DNA of 62,559 nucleotides from Collinsella sp. AM17-1 (GCF_003470665.1 NZ_QRJZ01000012.1:1-62559), one strand, 5' to 3'. Counted from the first letter of the stretch, positions 8,315-17,437 are shown. Notes: generated by a model not told the origin, from the letters alone. A program made the numbers and translations.

Positions 8315-8986
8315 CTAGACCGAATAGCCCTGGCCGCGGTGCGTTGTCAAATACCCCTTGATGCCGATTTTTTCGAGCGTGGTGCGCAGGCGGTTGATGT
8401 TGACGGTGAGCGTATTGTCGTCCACGAAGGCGTCGGAGTCCCACAGGTCCTGCATGATGGCCGAGCGCGAAACGATCTTGCCCGCGCGGCTCAGAAGCAG
8501 CGAGAGGATACGCAGCTCGTTTTTGGTGAGCTCGGTGCTGGTGCCCGTTTGTGTGTTGGTGACCATGGAGCGTGCGAGGTCGAGCTCCAGTCCCTTGTGG
8601 ACGAGCGTGCTGCGCTCGCCCGCCGTCGCGGTGCGACGCAGTAGTGCGTTGATGCGCGCCACGAGCACACGGGCGCTGTAGGGCTTGGGAACAAAGTCGT
8701 CCGCGCCGAGCGTCATGGCCATGACCTCGTCGATCTCGGTCGTACGCGACGTGAGGACGATGATGGGAACCTCGGATTCGCGGCGAACCTCATGGCAGAT
8801 ATGCTGGCCGTCCTTGACGGGAAGCGTCAGGTCGAGCAGCACCAAGTCGGGCGCGGCGGCGAGAATATCGCGCGAAACATGCTCGAACGATTCGCAGGCC
8901 TCGACCTCAAAACCGGCACGGGCAAGGATGTCGGCAAGCTCGCGACGAATGGGTTCGTCGTCCTCAACGATATAGATCAGCGCCAT
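8315..8986 (-). CDS. OmpR/BceR-type response regulator
   Basis: 223 aa. The receiver domain has acidic residues EDD at 8-10, the phospho-acceptor Asp52 (LVLLDLTLP) and the conserved Lys in FVPKPYSA. The C-terminal winged helix includes LTKNELRILSLLL and VDDNTLTVNINRLR. First gene of the pair with the histidine kinase. The start at 8986 is preceded by GGGAGGACAC; an ATG four codons upstream lacks such spacing. Confidence 0.93.
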   Translation of the reverse strand: MALIYIVEDDEPIRRELADILARAGFEVEACESFEHVSRDILAAAPDLVLLDLTLPVKDGQHICHEVRRESEVPIIVLTSRTTEIDEVMAMTLGADDFVPKPYSARVLVARINALLRRTATAGERSTLVHKGLELDLARSMVTNTQTGTSTELTKNELRILSLLLSRAGKIVSRSAIMQDLWDSDAFVDDNTLTVNINRLRTTLEKIGIKGYLTTHRGQGYSV

Positions 8987-9142
8987 GTGTCCTCCCATTT
9001 CGCGTAACTTGCACCTTCCACACCATTATGCCCACGGCGTCGCAGCGATACGACCCCGTGGGCACCTAATATGACAAAAGTGTTCGGTAGCCTTGAGAGA
9101 AAAGAGGGACCCTCGGGCCCGAGCCGATCGGCTTGGACAGAA

Positions 9143-9234
9143 GTCCGTCCGAATCCTCCGGGCCATATCATCGACCATCTGAGAAATGGTGCATCGCCAT
9201 ACCCGGTGACATGATCCGGTGGGTTCGGACGGAC
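9143..9234. repeat. long inverted repeat downstream of the YfcC carrier
   Basis: GTCCGTCCGAA (9143-9153) pairs with TTCGGACGGAC (9224-9234), continuing with TCCGG/CCGG blocks; an inner CCAT...ATGG stem sits in the loop. A second, separate hairpin (TGCCCACGG / CCGTGGGCA) lies at about 9033-9064. Both lie in the 268-bp gap between the carrier stop and the response regulator start. No gene is visible there. Confidence 0.5.
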
Positions 9235-9254
9235 CGGGTTCCGCAAAACCGACG

Positions 9255-10712
9255 CTAGAGAACCGTCATCGCTACGGTGAGCAGCACCATCATGACGACG
9301 CCCAGTCCCAACAGATACTTGGTAATGAACTTGAGGAACGTGGAGTAGTCGACCTTGGAAATCTGCAGACCGGCGATCAGGACACCGAACGTCGGCGTGA
9401 ACAGCAAGATCAGACCGTGTGCCGCCACATAGATCATGACCATGACCTCAGGCGAAAGTCCGAGCTGGATGGCAAGCGGACCCATGATGGGCATGGAAAC
9501 CGTCGCCATGCCCGAGCTAGAGGGGATGGCGAACGAAAGCAGCAGGTAAACCACCATGGAACCGATAGCGAAGATCGGTGCGGGAACATTAGCCAGCAGA
9601 CCTGCGGCACTGTTGAGCAGCCAAACATCGAGGCCGGTTGCCGCCATGAGCACGGAGATGGCACGGGCGAGCGCGATGACCAGGGCAATGTCGAGGATGC
9701 CGGCGGCACCCTTGAGGAACGTTTTGACGATCTTATCGCCCGAGAAGCCAGCGACGATGCCGATAATGACGCCCATCAGCAAGAACCAGGTGGTGCACTC
9801 GTTGAAGTACCACTGGCCCAGCGGCACGCCGGTGAGCAGGGAACTCCATGCGGTCGACATGTCCTTATCGGTTCCACCGATGGTGAACAGATCGATACCG
9901 AAGCTATCCCAGGGAACGAACGAGACAATCATGACGATGAACGAGATGGCGAACAGGACAAGCACGCCGCGCTGGCGGCTGGTCAGAGCCTTCTCCTCGT
10001 CATCTTTAGCGCCGGAGAACTCCTCGGCAGCCGCCTTGCGCTCGGAAGGGCTCAAAAGCGACGCCTCGGGATTGCTACGAATCCTTTTAGCGTAATGCAT
10101 GACGAAGGCGATGGCCGACCCCTCGGCGATCACGAGCAGGGCAAAGCCGAGACCGAGCAGCAAGCCCTCGTTGACGGTGTACCCCAGATCGGCAAGGGCG
10201 GCCTTGGCGACGCCGACGGAAAACGGGTTGACCGTCGATCCGATGCAGCCGGCACCGGCACCCAAGAGCACCATCATCGCCGAGGTCAGGGTATCGAATC
10301 CGGCGGCATACATGGCGCTGCCGATAATGAAGTAGAACGGAACCGTCTCCTCGCACATGCCATACGTCGAGCCGCAGATGCCGAGCAGCGTCATGAGGAT
10401 GGGAATAAGCATGAGCTCCCTACCCTTCATGGCGCGGGCAAGCGCGGCGATACCGGTATCGAGAGCACCGGTAGTGGACACGATCTCGAGGAATCCGCCG
10501 AGCACGATGACGAAGAAGCAGACGGGCATGGCACTGGTGAATCCCTGGACGGGCGAGCTGAGGAACTGCGCCACCGTCGCGCCCGTAACATCGGCAGAAA
10601 ACGCCGCAACGATCCAAGTGATGATGGCAACGCCTACGAGGCACGCCACGAGGATAAGATAGGAGTTGAGCCCCTTTTTCTTCTTTTTCGGTTTATCGAT
10701 CGCTTCGCTCAT
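9255..10712 (-). CDS. YfcC-family (C4-dicarboxylate/amino-acid type) carrier
   Basis: 485-aa polytopic inner-membrane protein with about 12 hydrophobic segments after a short Lys-rich N terminus (KPKKKKK). The blocks GGFLEIVSTTGALDTGI, CGSTYGMCEETVPFY and GCIGSTVNPFSVGVA match the YfcC/DcuC-like secondary carrier group, whose members move dicarboxylates, amino acids or peptides. As last gene of the OCD-aminotransferase-M20 cluster it probably imports that pathway's substrate or exchanges its product. The exact substrate is unknown. Confidence 0.85.
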   Translation of the reverse strand: MSEAIDKPKKKKKGLNSYLILVACLVGVAIITWIVAAFSADVTGATVAQFLSSPVQGFTSAMPVCFFVIVLGGFLEIVSTTGALDTGIAALARAMKGRELMLIPILMTLLGICGSTYGMCEETVPFYFIIGSAMYAAGFDTLTSAMMVLLGAGAGCIGSTVNPFSVGVAKAALADLGYTVNEGLLLGLGFALLVIAEGSAIAFVMHYAKRIRSNPEASLLSPSERKAAAEEFSGAKDDEEKALTSRQRGVLVLFAISFIVMIVSFVPWDSFGIDLFTIGGTDKDMSTAWSSLLTGVPLGQWYFNECTTWFLLMGVIIGIVAGFSGDKIVKTFLKGAAGILDIALVIALARAISVLMAATGLDVWLLNSAAGLLANVPAPIFAIGSMVVYLLLSFAIPSSSGMATVSMPIMGPLAIQLGLSPEVMVMIYVAAHGLILLFTPTFGVLIAGLQISKVDYSTFLKFITKYLLGLGVVMMVLLTVAMTVL

Positions 10713-10724
10713 AGCAGCTCCTGA

Positions 10725-11924
10725 CTATTCGGACTGGGCATGACGGGTAAGCCATCCGGTCGCGGCAGCCGCGAAAAGCGCAGCACCTTCGACCAAGGCG
10801 TTCTCGTCCAAAACAAGAGTGGGGTTGTGCAACGGGATCTCCTCCGCCCCCTCGGGCGTGCAGCCCAAAAGGAAGAAGGTCGAAGGAACGGTATGCGACA
10901 TCACGCCAAAGTCATCCGAACCCGAGAACGGCTCGGCGAGATGCAGGATTCGCCCGCCCGTCCCCTGCTCATATGACGCCTCGAGCTCATCGGTCAGGTC
11001 GGGGTCGTTCCATACGGTGGGAAGACCGCGCAGGAACTCGACCGTCGCCGCGCCGCCGAAGGCGCGGGCAGTGTTCTCGACAATCTCGATGATGCGCATG
11101 TGCAGACGATGACGCGTCTCCTCGTTGGTGGTACGCAGCGTGCCGAGCATGAACGCTTGGTCGGGAATGATGTTGGCCGCAGTTCCGCCCTCCATCTTCC
11201 CGAACGTCAGCACGCTCGCCTCATACGGGTTCACCTCGCGCGCGATGACCTCCTGAAGCGCCAAGTGGATATGGGACATGATATTGAGCGGGTCGACGCC
11301 CTTCTGCGGCTGCGCCCCATGGGCACCGCTTCCCTGGATATGCACCTCGACATCGTCGACGGAGAAGAACGAGGTGCCCTTGATGCTGCCGACGGTGCCG
11401 TCGGGAACGCCGACCGGGCAGACATGCATGCCGAACGCAGCGTCGACATGCGGGTTCTCGAGAACGCCGGCCTCGATCATCGCTTGGTTACCAAGCAACT
11501 CGCGGGGATCCGTCGCCTCTTCGTCGGGCTGGAACATAAGCTTCACGCATCCGGCGAGCTCACCCTCGTGGTTCTTGAGATATTGGGCCGCTCCGAGCAA
11601 CATGGCAATATGGAAGTCATGCCCGCAGGCGTGCATGTTGCCGTTGGTCGACGCGAACGGAAGACCCGTTTGCTCCCCCATGGGAAGCGCATCCATATCG
11701 GCGCGCAGCAAGATGCACGGGCCGGCCGTCGGATCGCCGACGGTGCAGACGAGTCCGCTCTCGACGATTTCACGGGGCTCATACCCCATCTCGACAAGCC
11801 TGTTCTTCACATACCCGCATGTCTCCGGCAAGTCGTACCCGGTCTCGGGATGCTGATGGAGCCATCTCCTATCTGAGACCATCCGCTCTTTTAGGGCGAC
11901 GATCTCCCCGCGTAACGTTTGCAT
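10725..11924 (-). CDS. M20 family amidohydrolase (N-acyl-amino-acid hydrolase type)
   Basis: 399-aa cytoplasmic metallohydrolase of the M20D/hippurate hydrolase group. It shows HQHPETGYD, the metal-binding LLRADMDALP and HACGHDFH motifs, the catalytic Glu pair in FQPDEEA, and the GMHVCP motif; the lid/dimerisation domain is in the middle. It likely releases an amino acid from an N-acyl or N-carbamoyl conjugate. It lies 12 nt upstream of the carrier. The start ATG is preceded by AAGGGAAA. Confidence 0.9.
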   Translation of the reverse strand: MQTLRGEIVALKERMVSDRRWLHQHPETGYDLPETCGYVKNRLVEMGYEPREIVESGLVCTVGDPTAGPCILLRADMDALPMGEQTGLPFASTNGNMHACGHDFHIAMLLGAAQYLKNHEGELAGCVKLMFQPDEEATDPRELLGNQAMIEAGVLENPHVDAAFGMHVCPVGVPDGTVGSIKGTSFFSVDDVEVHIQGSGAHGAQPQKGVDPLNIMSHIHLALQEVIAREVNPYEASVLTFGKMEGGTAANIIPDQAFMLGTLRTTNEETRHRLHMRIIEIVENTARAFGGAATVEFLRGLPTVWNDPDLTDELEASYEQGTGGRILHLAEPFSGSDDFGVMSHTVPSTFFLLGCTPEGAEEIPLHNPTLVLDENALVEGAALFAAAATGWLTRHAQSE

Positions 11925-12000
11925 GGTCGATTTCCCTTCTCGTCTCGCCCGCCAACAACGAGGAGCAGGCGTCGGCGTATCTTGTTGTGGACCTGAACCC

Positions 12001-13029
12001 CTAAAGTTGCAATCTGGTTCCGACCCCCTGTCGACTCGCGCGCTCCATCAGCAGGCTCGCGAACGTGATGTCGAGTGTCGCCAGTCCGCATGAATCGAAC
12101 AGCGTCACGTCATCCGGCCGGACGCGGCCACGCCGCTCGCCGCGAATAACCTCACCGACCTCGCCCACGATCCGGTAGGCAAGGATCGCGTCCTCCTCGA
12201 CAGCGCCACGCATCTCGCCGAATTCGAGAATACGGACTCGATCGTCGGCAAAGACGCGTGCCCGTTTTACCAAGTCGGACGGCACCTCCCGCTTGCTGGG
12301 CATATCGGCACCGATGCACGAATAATGCTGACCGGAGCGCACCCACACCGCCGGAAAGAGCGGTGCCTTCGAACCCGTTGCGGTCACCACGATGTCGGCA
12401 GACCCGATCGCGCATTCACCTTCCGCCTCGGCGACTATATCCAAGCGGGCACAATCCGGATTGAGCGAACACGCCCCATCGACAATCGGACCCAGTCGGC
12501 CGAGCGCCCGCTCATGGGAACGGGGATTCCACAACACGACGCGCTCGAGTTCCGAAAAGACGCGCTTCATCGATGCGATGACCGGGGCGCATTGCGAACC
12601 CGTACCGACCACGGCAAGCGTCCTCGCGTCATTCCGCGCCAACCACTTCGCACCGATAGCGGCAGCAGCACCTGTCCTTAAACGCGTCACGCCCAGACCG
12701 TCCATGACCGCACGGAGACACCCCGTCTTGGCATCGAAAACCTGTAGCACGCTGTGAAAGACAGGCAGGCCGCACCGGTCCGATGAATCCGGAGGAAACT
12801 CAGTGATGAGCTTCGCCCCAAACAGGCCGCGGCACGGAGAGACCCCCGACCTTATGTCCATGTTCGAACGGAATCCATCCAGACCCGCCGCGCCCAGCTC
12901 TTCGTACACGAGTGGATAGACGCCGCGACCTACCGCTTTCTCGCGGTACGCTACCTCGACGCACGTAAGCACGTCGTCAAGCGTCGCGAGAGATATGATC
13001 TCCTCGCGCGACAGATATAGGACGTCCAT
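12001..13029 (-). CDS. ornithine cyclodeaminase/mu-crystallin family protein (second copy)
   Basis: 342 aa. Family features: LSREEIISLATLDDVL N-terminal block, FGAKLITEFPP, the GVTRLRTGAAAAIGAKWLA segment, the Rossmann motif VVGTGSQCAPV and GADMPSKREVPSDL near the end. The family contains cyclodeaminases, NAD(P)H imine/ketimine reductases and amino-acid dehydrogenases, so the reaction cannot be fixed. It is a divergent paralogue of the gene at 14254-15285. The start at 13029 follows AGGGGG; an upstream extension would run through the hairpin at 13048-13078. Confidence 0.88.
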   Translation of the reverse strand: MDVLYLSREEIISLATLDDVLTCVEVAYREKAVGRGVYPLVYEELGAAGLDGFRSNMDIRSGVSPCRGLFGAKLITEFPPDSSDRCGLPVFHSVLQVFDAKTGCLRAVMDGLGVTRLRTGAAAAIGAKWLARNDARTLAVVGTGSQCAPVIASMKRVFSELERVVLWNPRSHERALGRLGPIVDGACSLNPDCARLDIVAEAEGECAIGSADIVVTATGSKAPLFPAVWVRSGQHYSCIGADMPSKREVPSDLVKRARVFADDRVRILEFGEMRGAVEEDAILAYRIVGEVGEVIRGERRGRVRPDDVTLFDSCGLATLDITFASLLMERASRQGVGTRLQL

Positions 13030-13047
13030 CGAGTACCCCCTGGAACC

Positions 13048-13078
13048 GGGGCCGACCGGTCCTAAACCGATCGGCCCC
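13048..13078. promoter_or_regulatory. hairpin between aminotransferase and second OCD gene
   Basis: GGGGCCGACCGGT (13048-13060) pairs with ACCGATCGGCCCC (13066-13078), one mismatch, loop of 5. It fills the gap between two minus-strand genes and has no T-run after it, so it looks more like an mRNA-processing or stability element than a full terminator. Confidence 0.5.
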
Positions 13079-13098
13079 ATCACTTCGACCTCGAGTCT

Positions 13099-14229
13099 CT
13101 ACTCGAGCGTACGCATGTACGCGGAGATGGCATCCAGGCCCTTCTGCAGGTCGTCGGTGTTATCGGAGTATGCATAGCCGATGCGCATGCTCTTGGGCTC
13201 CTCAAAGCAATCGCCCGGGGTGACGAGTGCGCCAGTCTTCTTAATCATGTCGATGCAGAACGTCCTGGAGTCGATGTCGTAGTCGTAATACACGAGCGCG
13301 GTGGTTCCCGCCTCGGGCTTGACGAACGACAGGTGCGGCTCGCTCTCGACCCACTTCTCCAGAACAGCAAGGTTCTGACGGACGATGCGACGGCTGCGCT
13401 CAAGGATCACGGAAGCGTTGCCCAGAATCAGCTCCGCCACCGTCTCGCTGAATATGCCGGCGGAAATCAGGTTGTAGTCGCGATGCGAGAGCAGCGCGCG
13501 ACGAAGTTCCGGGCTCTTGGTGACCGCCCAGCCCAGACGCAGGCCGGCGAACGACCAGACCTTGGACATGGATGCGGTGACAACGGCCTTGTCGTACAGG
13601 TCGATCACGGACTCGGAGTATTCATCCGTCTGAGTAAGCAGACGGTAGACCTCGTCGCAGAGCAGCCACGCGTCGTGTTTGCGCGCGACCTCGACAATCG
13701 CCTTGAGCGTATCGGTGTCGAGCAGGGCGCCCGTGGGGTTGTCCGGATTATTGATGCAGATGAGCTTGGTATCGTCGGTCACCAAGGCATCGAGCGCGTC
13801 GACGTCGACGTGGTAGCCGTTCTTGCGGTCGAGCTGAAGGATATCGACCTTCGCACCACACATCTCGGGAATCGAGTAAAGCTGCTGGTAGGTGGGCTTG
13901 ACGGAGACTACGTGATCGCCCGGTTCGACGAGCGTGGAAATTACCAGAGAGTTGGCACCGGTCGCGCCGTGCGTGGGCACGATATGCCCGGGCTCGACCG
14001 TCTTATAGAGACGCGCGACCCCTTCGAGGAAGCCGGGCTGCCCCTCGATGTCTCCGTAGGTGAATCGGCGCGAGCACAGGCTATCGAGCCACGCCTTCTT
14101 GTCGGTGTTCGTAAGCTCGAACAGCTGGTCGAGCGTGAGGGAGTAGACACACGTCTCCGCAACGTTGTGGATGCACTTGGTCTCCCAGTCGTTCATCCAC
14201 TGCTCGACGGCGAAATCCTTGATCTGCAT
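13099..14229 (-). CDS. PLP-dependent class I/II aminotransferase
   Basis: 376-aa fold-type I PLP enzyme. It shows the NNPDNPTGALL block, LLCDEVYR with the PLP-pyridine Asp, and SMSKVWSFAGLRLGW containing the Schiff-base Lys; the C-terminal substrate-binding domain is intact. Placed between the two OCD-family genes, 24 nt after the first, so it probably acts on the same amino-acid substrate. Some relatives are annotated capreomycidine-synthase-like or as aminotransferases of unknown substrate. The start follows AAAGGAAA. Confidence 0.9.
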   Translation of the reverse strand: MQIKDFAVEQWMNDWETKCIHNVAETCVYSLTLDQLFELTNTDKKAWLDSLCSRRFTYGDIEGQPGFLEGVARLYKTVEPGHIVPTHGATGANSLVISTLVEPGDHVVSVKPTYQQLYSIPEMCGAKVDILQLDRKNGYHVDVDALDALVTDDTKLICINNPDNPTGALLDTDTLKAIVEVARKHDAWLLCDEVYRLLTQTDEYSESVIDLYDKAVVTASMSKVWSFAGLRLGWAVTKSPELRRALLSHRDYNLISAGIFSETVAELILGNASVILERSRRIVRQNLAVLEKWVESEPHLSFVKPEAGTTALVYYDYDIDSRTFCIDMIKKTGALVTPGDCFEEPKSMRIGYAYSDNTDDLQKGLDAISAYMRTLE

Positions 14230-14253
14230 TGTCGTTTCCTTTCCTTGACTTTC

Positions 14254-15285
14254 TTACAGTTCCACCACGATGCCCAGCCCCGCCTCGACGGCGCGGTCAT
14301 AGGCGATTTTCGATGCCGAAAGGTCCTGAACGGCGATGCCCGACGTATCGAACACCGTCACCTGTTCGTCATCCGAACGCCCCGTAGCCGTGCCGGCGAT
14401 GACTTCGCCGAGCTCCGCTTTGATGTCCTCGGGCGTGATGGCACCCTCGGCAACCGGAATCTCCAGCTCACCGGATGCGACCGATTGTTCGCGATCGTCG
14501 ACGTAAACAGCGGCACGGGCGACAAGTGCCGAGGCGAGCTCCTGCTTGCCGGGCATGTCGGCACCGACGCAGGAGATATGCGTACCGGGGCGCACCCATG
14601 CATCGGGGATGATGGGCTTGGTCGCCGGCGTGATCGTCACGATGATGTCGGCCTCCGCCGCGGCACCTTGGCCGTCGGCCGTCGCCTCGATGGAATAGGT
14701 GGATGCCTCGCGAGCATGCTCGCAGGCGTCCAAGATATGGGCGACCTCGCCTCGTATGCGCTCGACGCGGGCCTCGGGCGCAGCATCGGAAACCGGCTCC
14801 CACACCTTGACCTCGCTCACTTTGGGACAGGCGGCGAGCACGCCCGCCACCATATAGGTGCTCATATGGCCGGCACCCGCAACAAGCAGCTTGGACGCAT
14901 CCGCCCGAGCCAGCCACTTGGCACCGAGCGCAGCGGCGGCACCGGTGCGAAGCCCAGTGACGGCGGAGGCATTGAGCAGCGCCAGCGGCTCGCCCGTCGC
15001 GTTGTCGCACAGCAGCGTGGTGCCAAAGATCTCGGGCAGCCCCTTTTTGGGATTCTGAGAGAACCAAGCAGTGAGCTTGAGGCCGAAGAGACCGCTTCCC
15101 GCCAACTCGCCCGAGCGGATATCCATATCGGCCACGCCGGGTTCGAACCGCTCATATACCATCGGCCACGCAACACCCTTGCCCGTTGCCTTCTGGCGAT
15201 ATGCCTCCTCCACGGCAGCGATTGCATCCTCGATCGTCAGCACCTTAGAAACTTCCTCGGCCGAAAGCACCACCATCTGCCCCAT
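14254..15285 (-). CDS. ornithine cyclodeaminase/mu-crystallin family protein (first copy)
   Basis: 343 aa, first gene of the catabolic cluster. It shows LSAEEVSKVLTIEDAI, FGLKLTAWF, ASAVTGLRTGAAAALGAKWLA, the nucleotide-binding VAGAGHMSTYMV (a GAGHMS variant of the usual GxGxQ), and GADMPGKQELASAL. NAD(H)-linked cyclodeaminase, imine reductase or alanine-dehydrogenase-like activity is possible. Two ATGs in tandem follow AAAGGAGCG; the second (15285) has the better spacing. Confidence 0.88.
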   Translation of the reverse strand: MGQMVVLSAEEVSKVLTIEDAIAAVEEAYRQKATGKGVAWPMVYERFEPGVADMDIRSGELAGSGLFGLKLTAWFSQNPKKGLPEIFGTTLLCDNATGEPLALLNASAVTGLRTGAAAALGAKWLARADASKLLVAGAGHMSTYMVAGVLAACPKVSEVKVWEPVSDAAPEARVERIRGEVAHILDACEHAREASTYSIEATADGQGAAAEADIIVTITPATKPIIPDAWVRPGTHISCVGADMPGKQELASALVARAAVYVDDREQSVASGELEIPVAEGAITPEDIKAELGEVIAGTATGRSDDEQVTVFDTSGIAVQDLSASKIAYDRAVEAGLGIVVEL

Positions 15286-15502
15286 CATCGCTCCTTTCAG
15301 CGAAAGCTTTACGTTGCTTCACTGTACGGTTTAGCAATGATGCCGCCAAGGATCATTTCTTGTTGGAATCTACAACGATTTTCAATCTGATTTTTCCATC
15401 TATCAGCAGATATTTGAACTATTTCTCGCATTACCGGCATGCAGATGTGCAATTATCCTATTTATACAGGTATTTATTGTTGTGATTTATAGGGTGATGT
15501 TG
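15286..15502. promoter_or_regulatory. AT-rich divergent promoter region between OCD cluster and pucR-like gene
   Basis: The 200-bp gap is markedly AT-richer than its surroundings. It contains a TTGTTGGAATCTACAACGA inverted repeat near 15360-15378, a candidate regulator site. The exact promoters cannot be placed with confidence. Confidence 0.4.
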
Positions 15503-16684
15503 ATGCTATACACCGTCTCGGACTTCTCACGGGAATATGAGGGATCGGTCCGTCTAATCGCCGGCAGCGATGGCGTCTCGCGTGCCGTCTCTGGCGTCGG
15601 GATCCTCGATTATGAACTCATGCCCGGCCTCAAGAACAAGTACCAGCGCGTCAACTTCACCTCAGACGGGATCGTCCTCAGCACCTTCCTCTATGCGAAG
15701 GACGACCCGTACCTCATCACTGAAGCCGTGAAATACCTCGTCGCCAAGGGAACGAGCGGTCTCATCATCAAAAACGTCCTGCACATCCCGATTCCCGACC
15801 AAGCCATCCGTTACGCCAACGCGCGGCACTACCCGGTCTTTCTCACGACTGACGACTCACTGTTCTTTGACAGCGTCATCTATGAGGTCAAACGGCATAT
15901 CGAGCAGCTCGCGTCCATCGACTTCGCACAGCGCGAGATCGATGCCCTGAGGACAGACGCATCGCCCGAGTCCATCCGCCGACGCATCCGAGGCCTCAAC
16001 CCGTCATTTCTGGACGAAGCGGTCGCCCTGTTCGCATCGTTTGCAGAGCCCCTCGATCCGCGTACGTTTTTGCAAATCGAACGTCTCTGTGCAAAATCGA
16101 CCCTCGCCGGATGCCACAACATGCTGGCACCCTATGACGGAGGTTTGTTATTCGTAGCGACAAGTGACTCGGAGCAGACGCTCGATGTGGAGCAAATCGT
16201 GCAGGCGCTCACGGAGCTCATCGAGGCTAGCGGTATCGATGGCGGAGCGGAAGGGCTCGGCATCAGCGACATTCTGTTTGGAGACGAGGCGGTGGCGCAG
16301 GCGATCTCGCAGGCGATTTACGCACAGCGCCTATCTTGTCAACGAGCCGAAGGCCCCGTCCGCTATACGCAGCTCGGCATCCTGAGAACCGTGATGCCTT
16401 TTGCGGAAACCCCGGAGATGCGATCGTTCTCGGAGGCGATTCTCTCGCCGATACGCGAGCACGACAGTGAGCATGGCAGCGAACTGGAATCCACGCTCGC
16501 CGCATTCATCGAGAACGACCGACGTATCGAGCGAACCGCCAAGCAGACTAACCAGCACCCGAATACGATTCGATATCGCCTCGATAAGGTGACGGCTCTC
16601 ACCGGACTGAGCTACAAATGCGCCCCGGAGATGGAGCAGCTGTCGCTCGCCTACGCCATCGAACGCGCTCGCTCGCTTCAGTAA
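15503..16684 (+). CDS. PucR-family transcriptional regulator
   Basis: 393 aa. The N-terminal half (about 1-135) is a PucR-type sensory domain (LYTVSDFSREYEGSVRLIAG...). The C terminus carries the PucR helix-turn-helix (TAKQTNQHPNTIRYRLDKVTALTG). Such proteins often activate purine or amino-acid catabolic genes. It is divergent from the OCD-aminotransferase-M20-carrier cluster and is its likely regulator. Several starts are possible (15482 GTG, 15497, 15503); 15503 is chosen for the AGGGTG 6 nt before it. Confidence 0.88.
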   Translation: MLYTVSDFSREYEGSVRLIAGSDGVSRAVSGVGILDYELMPGLKNKYQRVNFTSDGIVLSTFLYAKDDPYLITEAVKYLVAKGTSGLIIKNVLHIPIPDQAIRYANARHYPVFLTTDDSLFFDSVIYEVKRHIEQLASIDFAQREIDALRTDASPESIRRRIRGLNPSFLDEAVALFASFAEPLDPRTFLQIERLCAKSTLAGCHNMLAPYDGGLLFVATSDSEQTLDVEQIVQALTELIEASGIDGGAEGLGISDILFGDEAVAQAISQAIYAQRLSCQRAEGPVRYTQLGILRTVMPFAETPEMRSFSEAILSPIREHDSEHGSELESTLAAFIENDRRIERTAKQTNQHPNTIRYRLDKVTALTGLSYKCAPEMEQLSLAYAIERARSLQ

Positions 16685-16702
16685 GCCCACCCCGCCTTGA
16701 GG

Positions 16703-17437
16703 TTAGGAGCGGCGGGCGCGGAGCTTTTCGTAGCCGTCGGCAAAAAAGGCGACCGTCGCGGCATCGGACTCGGCGGCGTCGGCGTCGGCGGCGGGAACCA
16801 CGCCGTGCTCGTCGCTCACCAGGAACAAGGCACCCTTGAGCTGCGCGGGAATGTCTACGCGCGTAACCGAGATGCCCTTGGTCTGGGCCAGCTGCTCGAT
16901 GAGCGTCGCCGTGCCGCACAGGCACTCGTCCGCCGGCGCCACAAAGGCGAGTTCGCCGTTGTTGACGGCGGCGAGCAGCTCGGGCGCCACGCCGGTCTCG
17001 TCGGCTTCGGAGCGGGCCTCGGCGGAGCGGGCACGCAGCGCCTTGGCCGACGTATCGGCGAGCGGCTCGTACTCCCCCACTGTCATGGCGGCGTTGCCGT
17101 TGATGTCGATCACCAGCATGAGCACACCGTCGTGTGCGGTGTAATCGCCCTCGGCTAGCGACCACTCAACGTGCTGCTTGGCCCAGCTGAGCATGTTATG
17201 GGTAAGCGGCTCGCCCTGCACCAGACGCTCGGACAGTGCACGGATGTGGCGGTTGAGCATGGGCACCTTTTTATTGGACATGCGCCAGCGGCAGACAAGC
17301 GCGGGCTTGTCGAGCGTGAACTTCTCGACCGCCTCCTGATTGGCGCAAAAGTCCTCGTACGCACGCTGATCCTCGGCATTGCCAAACAGCTCGGCATCAT
17401 CAATCTGGGGCATGGTCATACCTTTCGTGTTAGTCAT
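16703..17437 (-). CDS. conserved-looking hypothetical protein, 244 aa
   Basis: Soluble, acidic protein with no signal peptide or membrane segment. I do not recognise the family. The N-terminal part (AYEDFCANQEAVEKFTLDKPALVCRW region) and a central block (DGVLMLVIDINGNAAMTVG) look well folded; an Ala/Asp-rich stretch (AADADAAESDAA) lies near the C terminus. It stands alone, converging on the pucR-like gene. The start at 17437 follows GAGGAC; an ATG at 17413 after AAAGG is an alternative. Confidence 0.8.
   Translation of the reverse strand: MTNTKGMTMPQIDDAELFGNAEDQRAYEDFCANQEAVEKFTLDKPALVCRWRMSNKKVPMLNRHIRALSERLVQGEPLTHNMLSWAKQHVEWSLAEGDYTAHDGVLMLVIDINGNAAMTVGEYEPLADTSAKALRARSAEARSEADETGVAPELLAAVNNGELAFVAPADECLCGTATLIEQLAQTKGISVTRVDIPAQLKGALFLVSDEHGVVPAADADAAESDAATVAFFADGYEKLRARRS

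Noticed and set aside
9219..10724. 501-aa plus-strand ORF opposite the YfcC gene, and similar long antisense ORFs (13333-15390, 17610-19313, 45927-48872)
   Set aside because: They mirror real minus-strand genes with clear motifs; their translations are charged or low-complexity and match no family. High GC at third positions keeps the opposite frames open.
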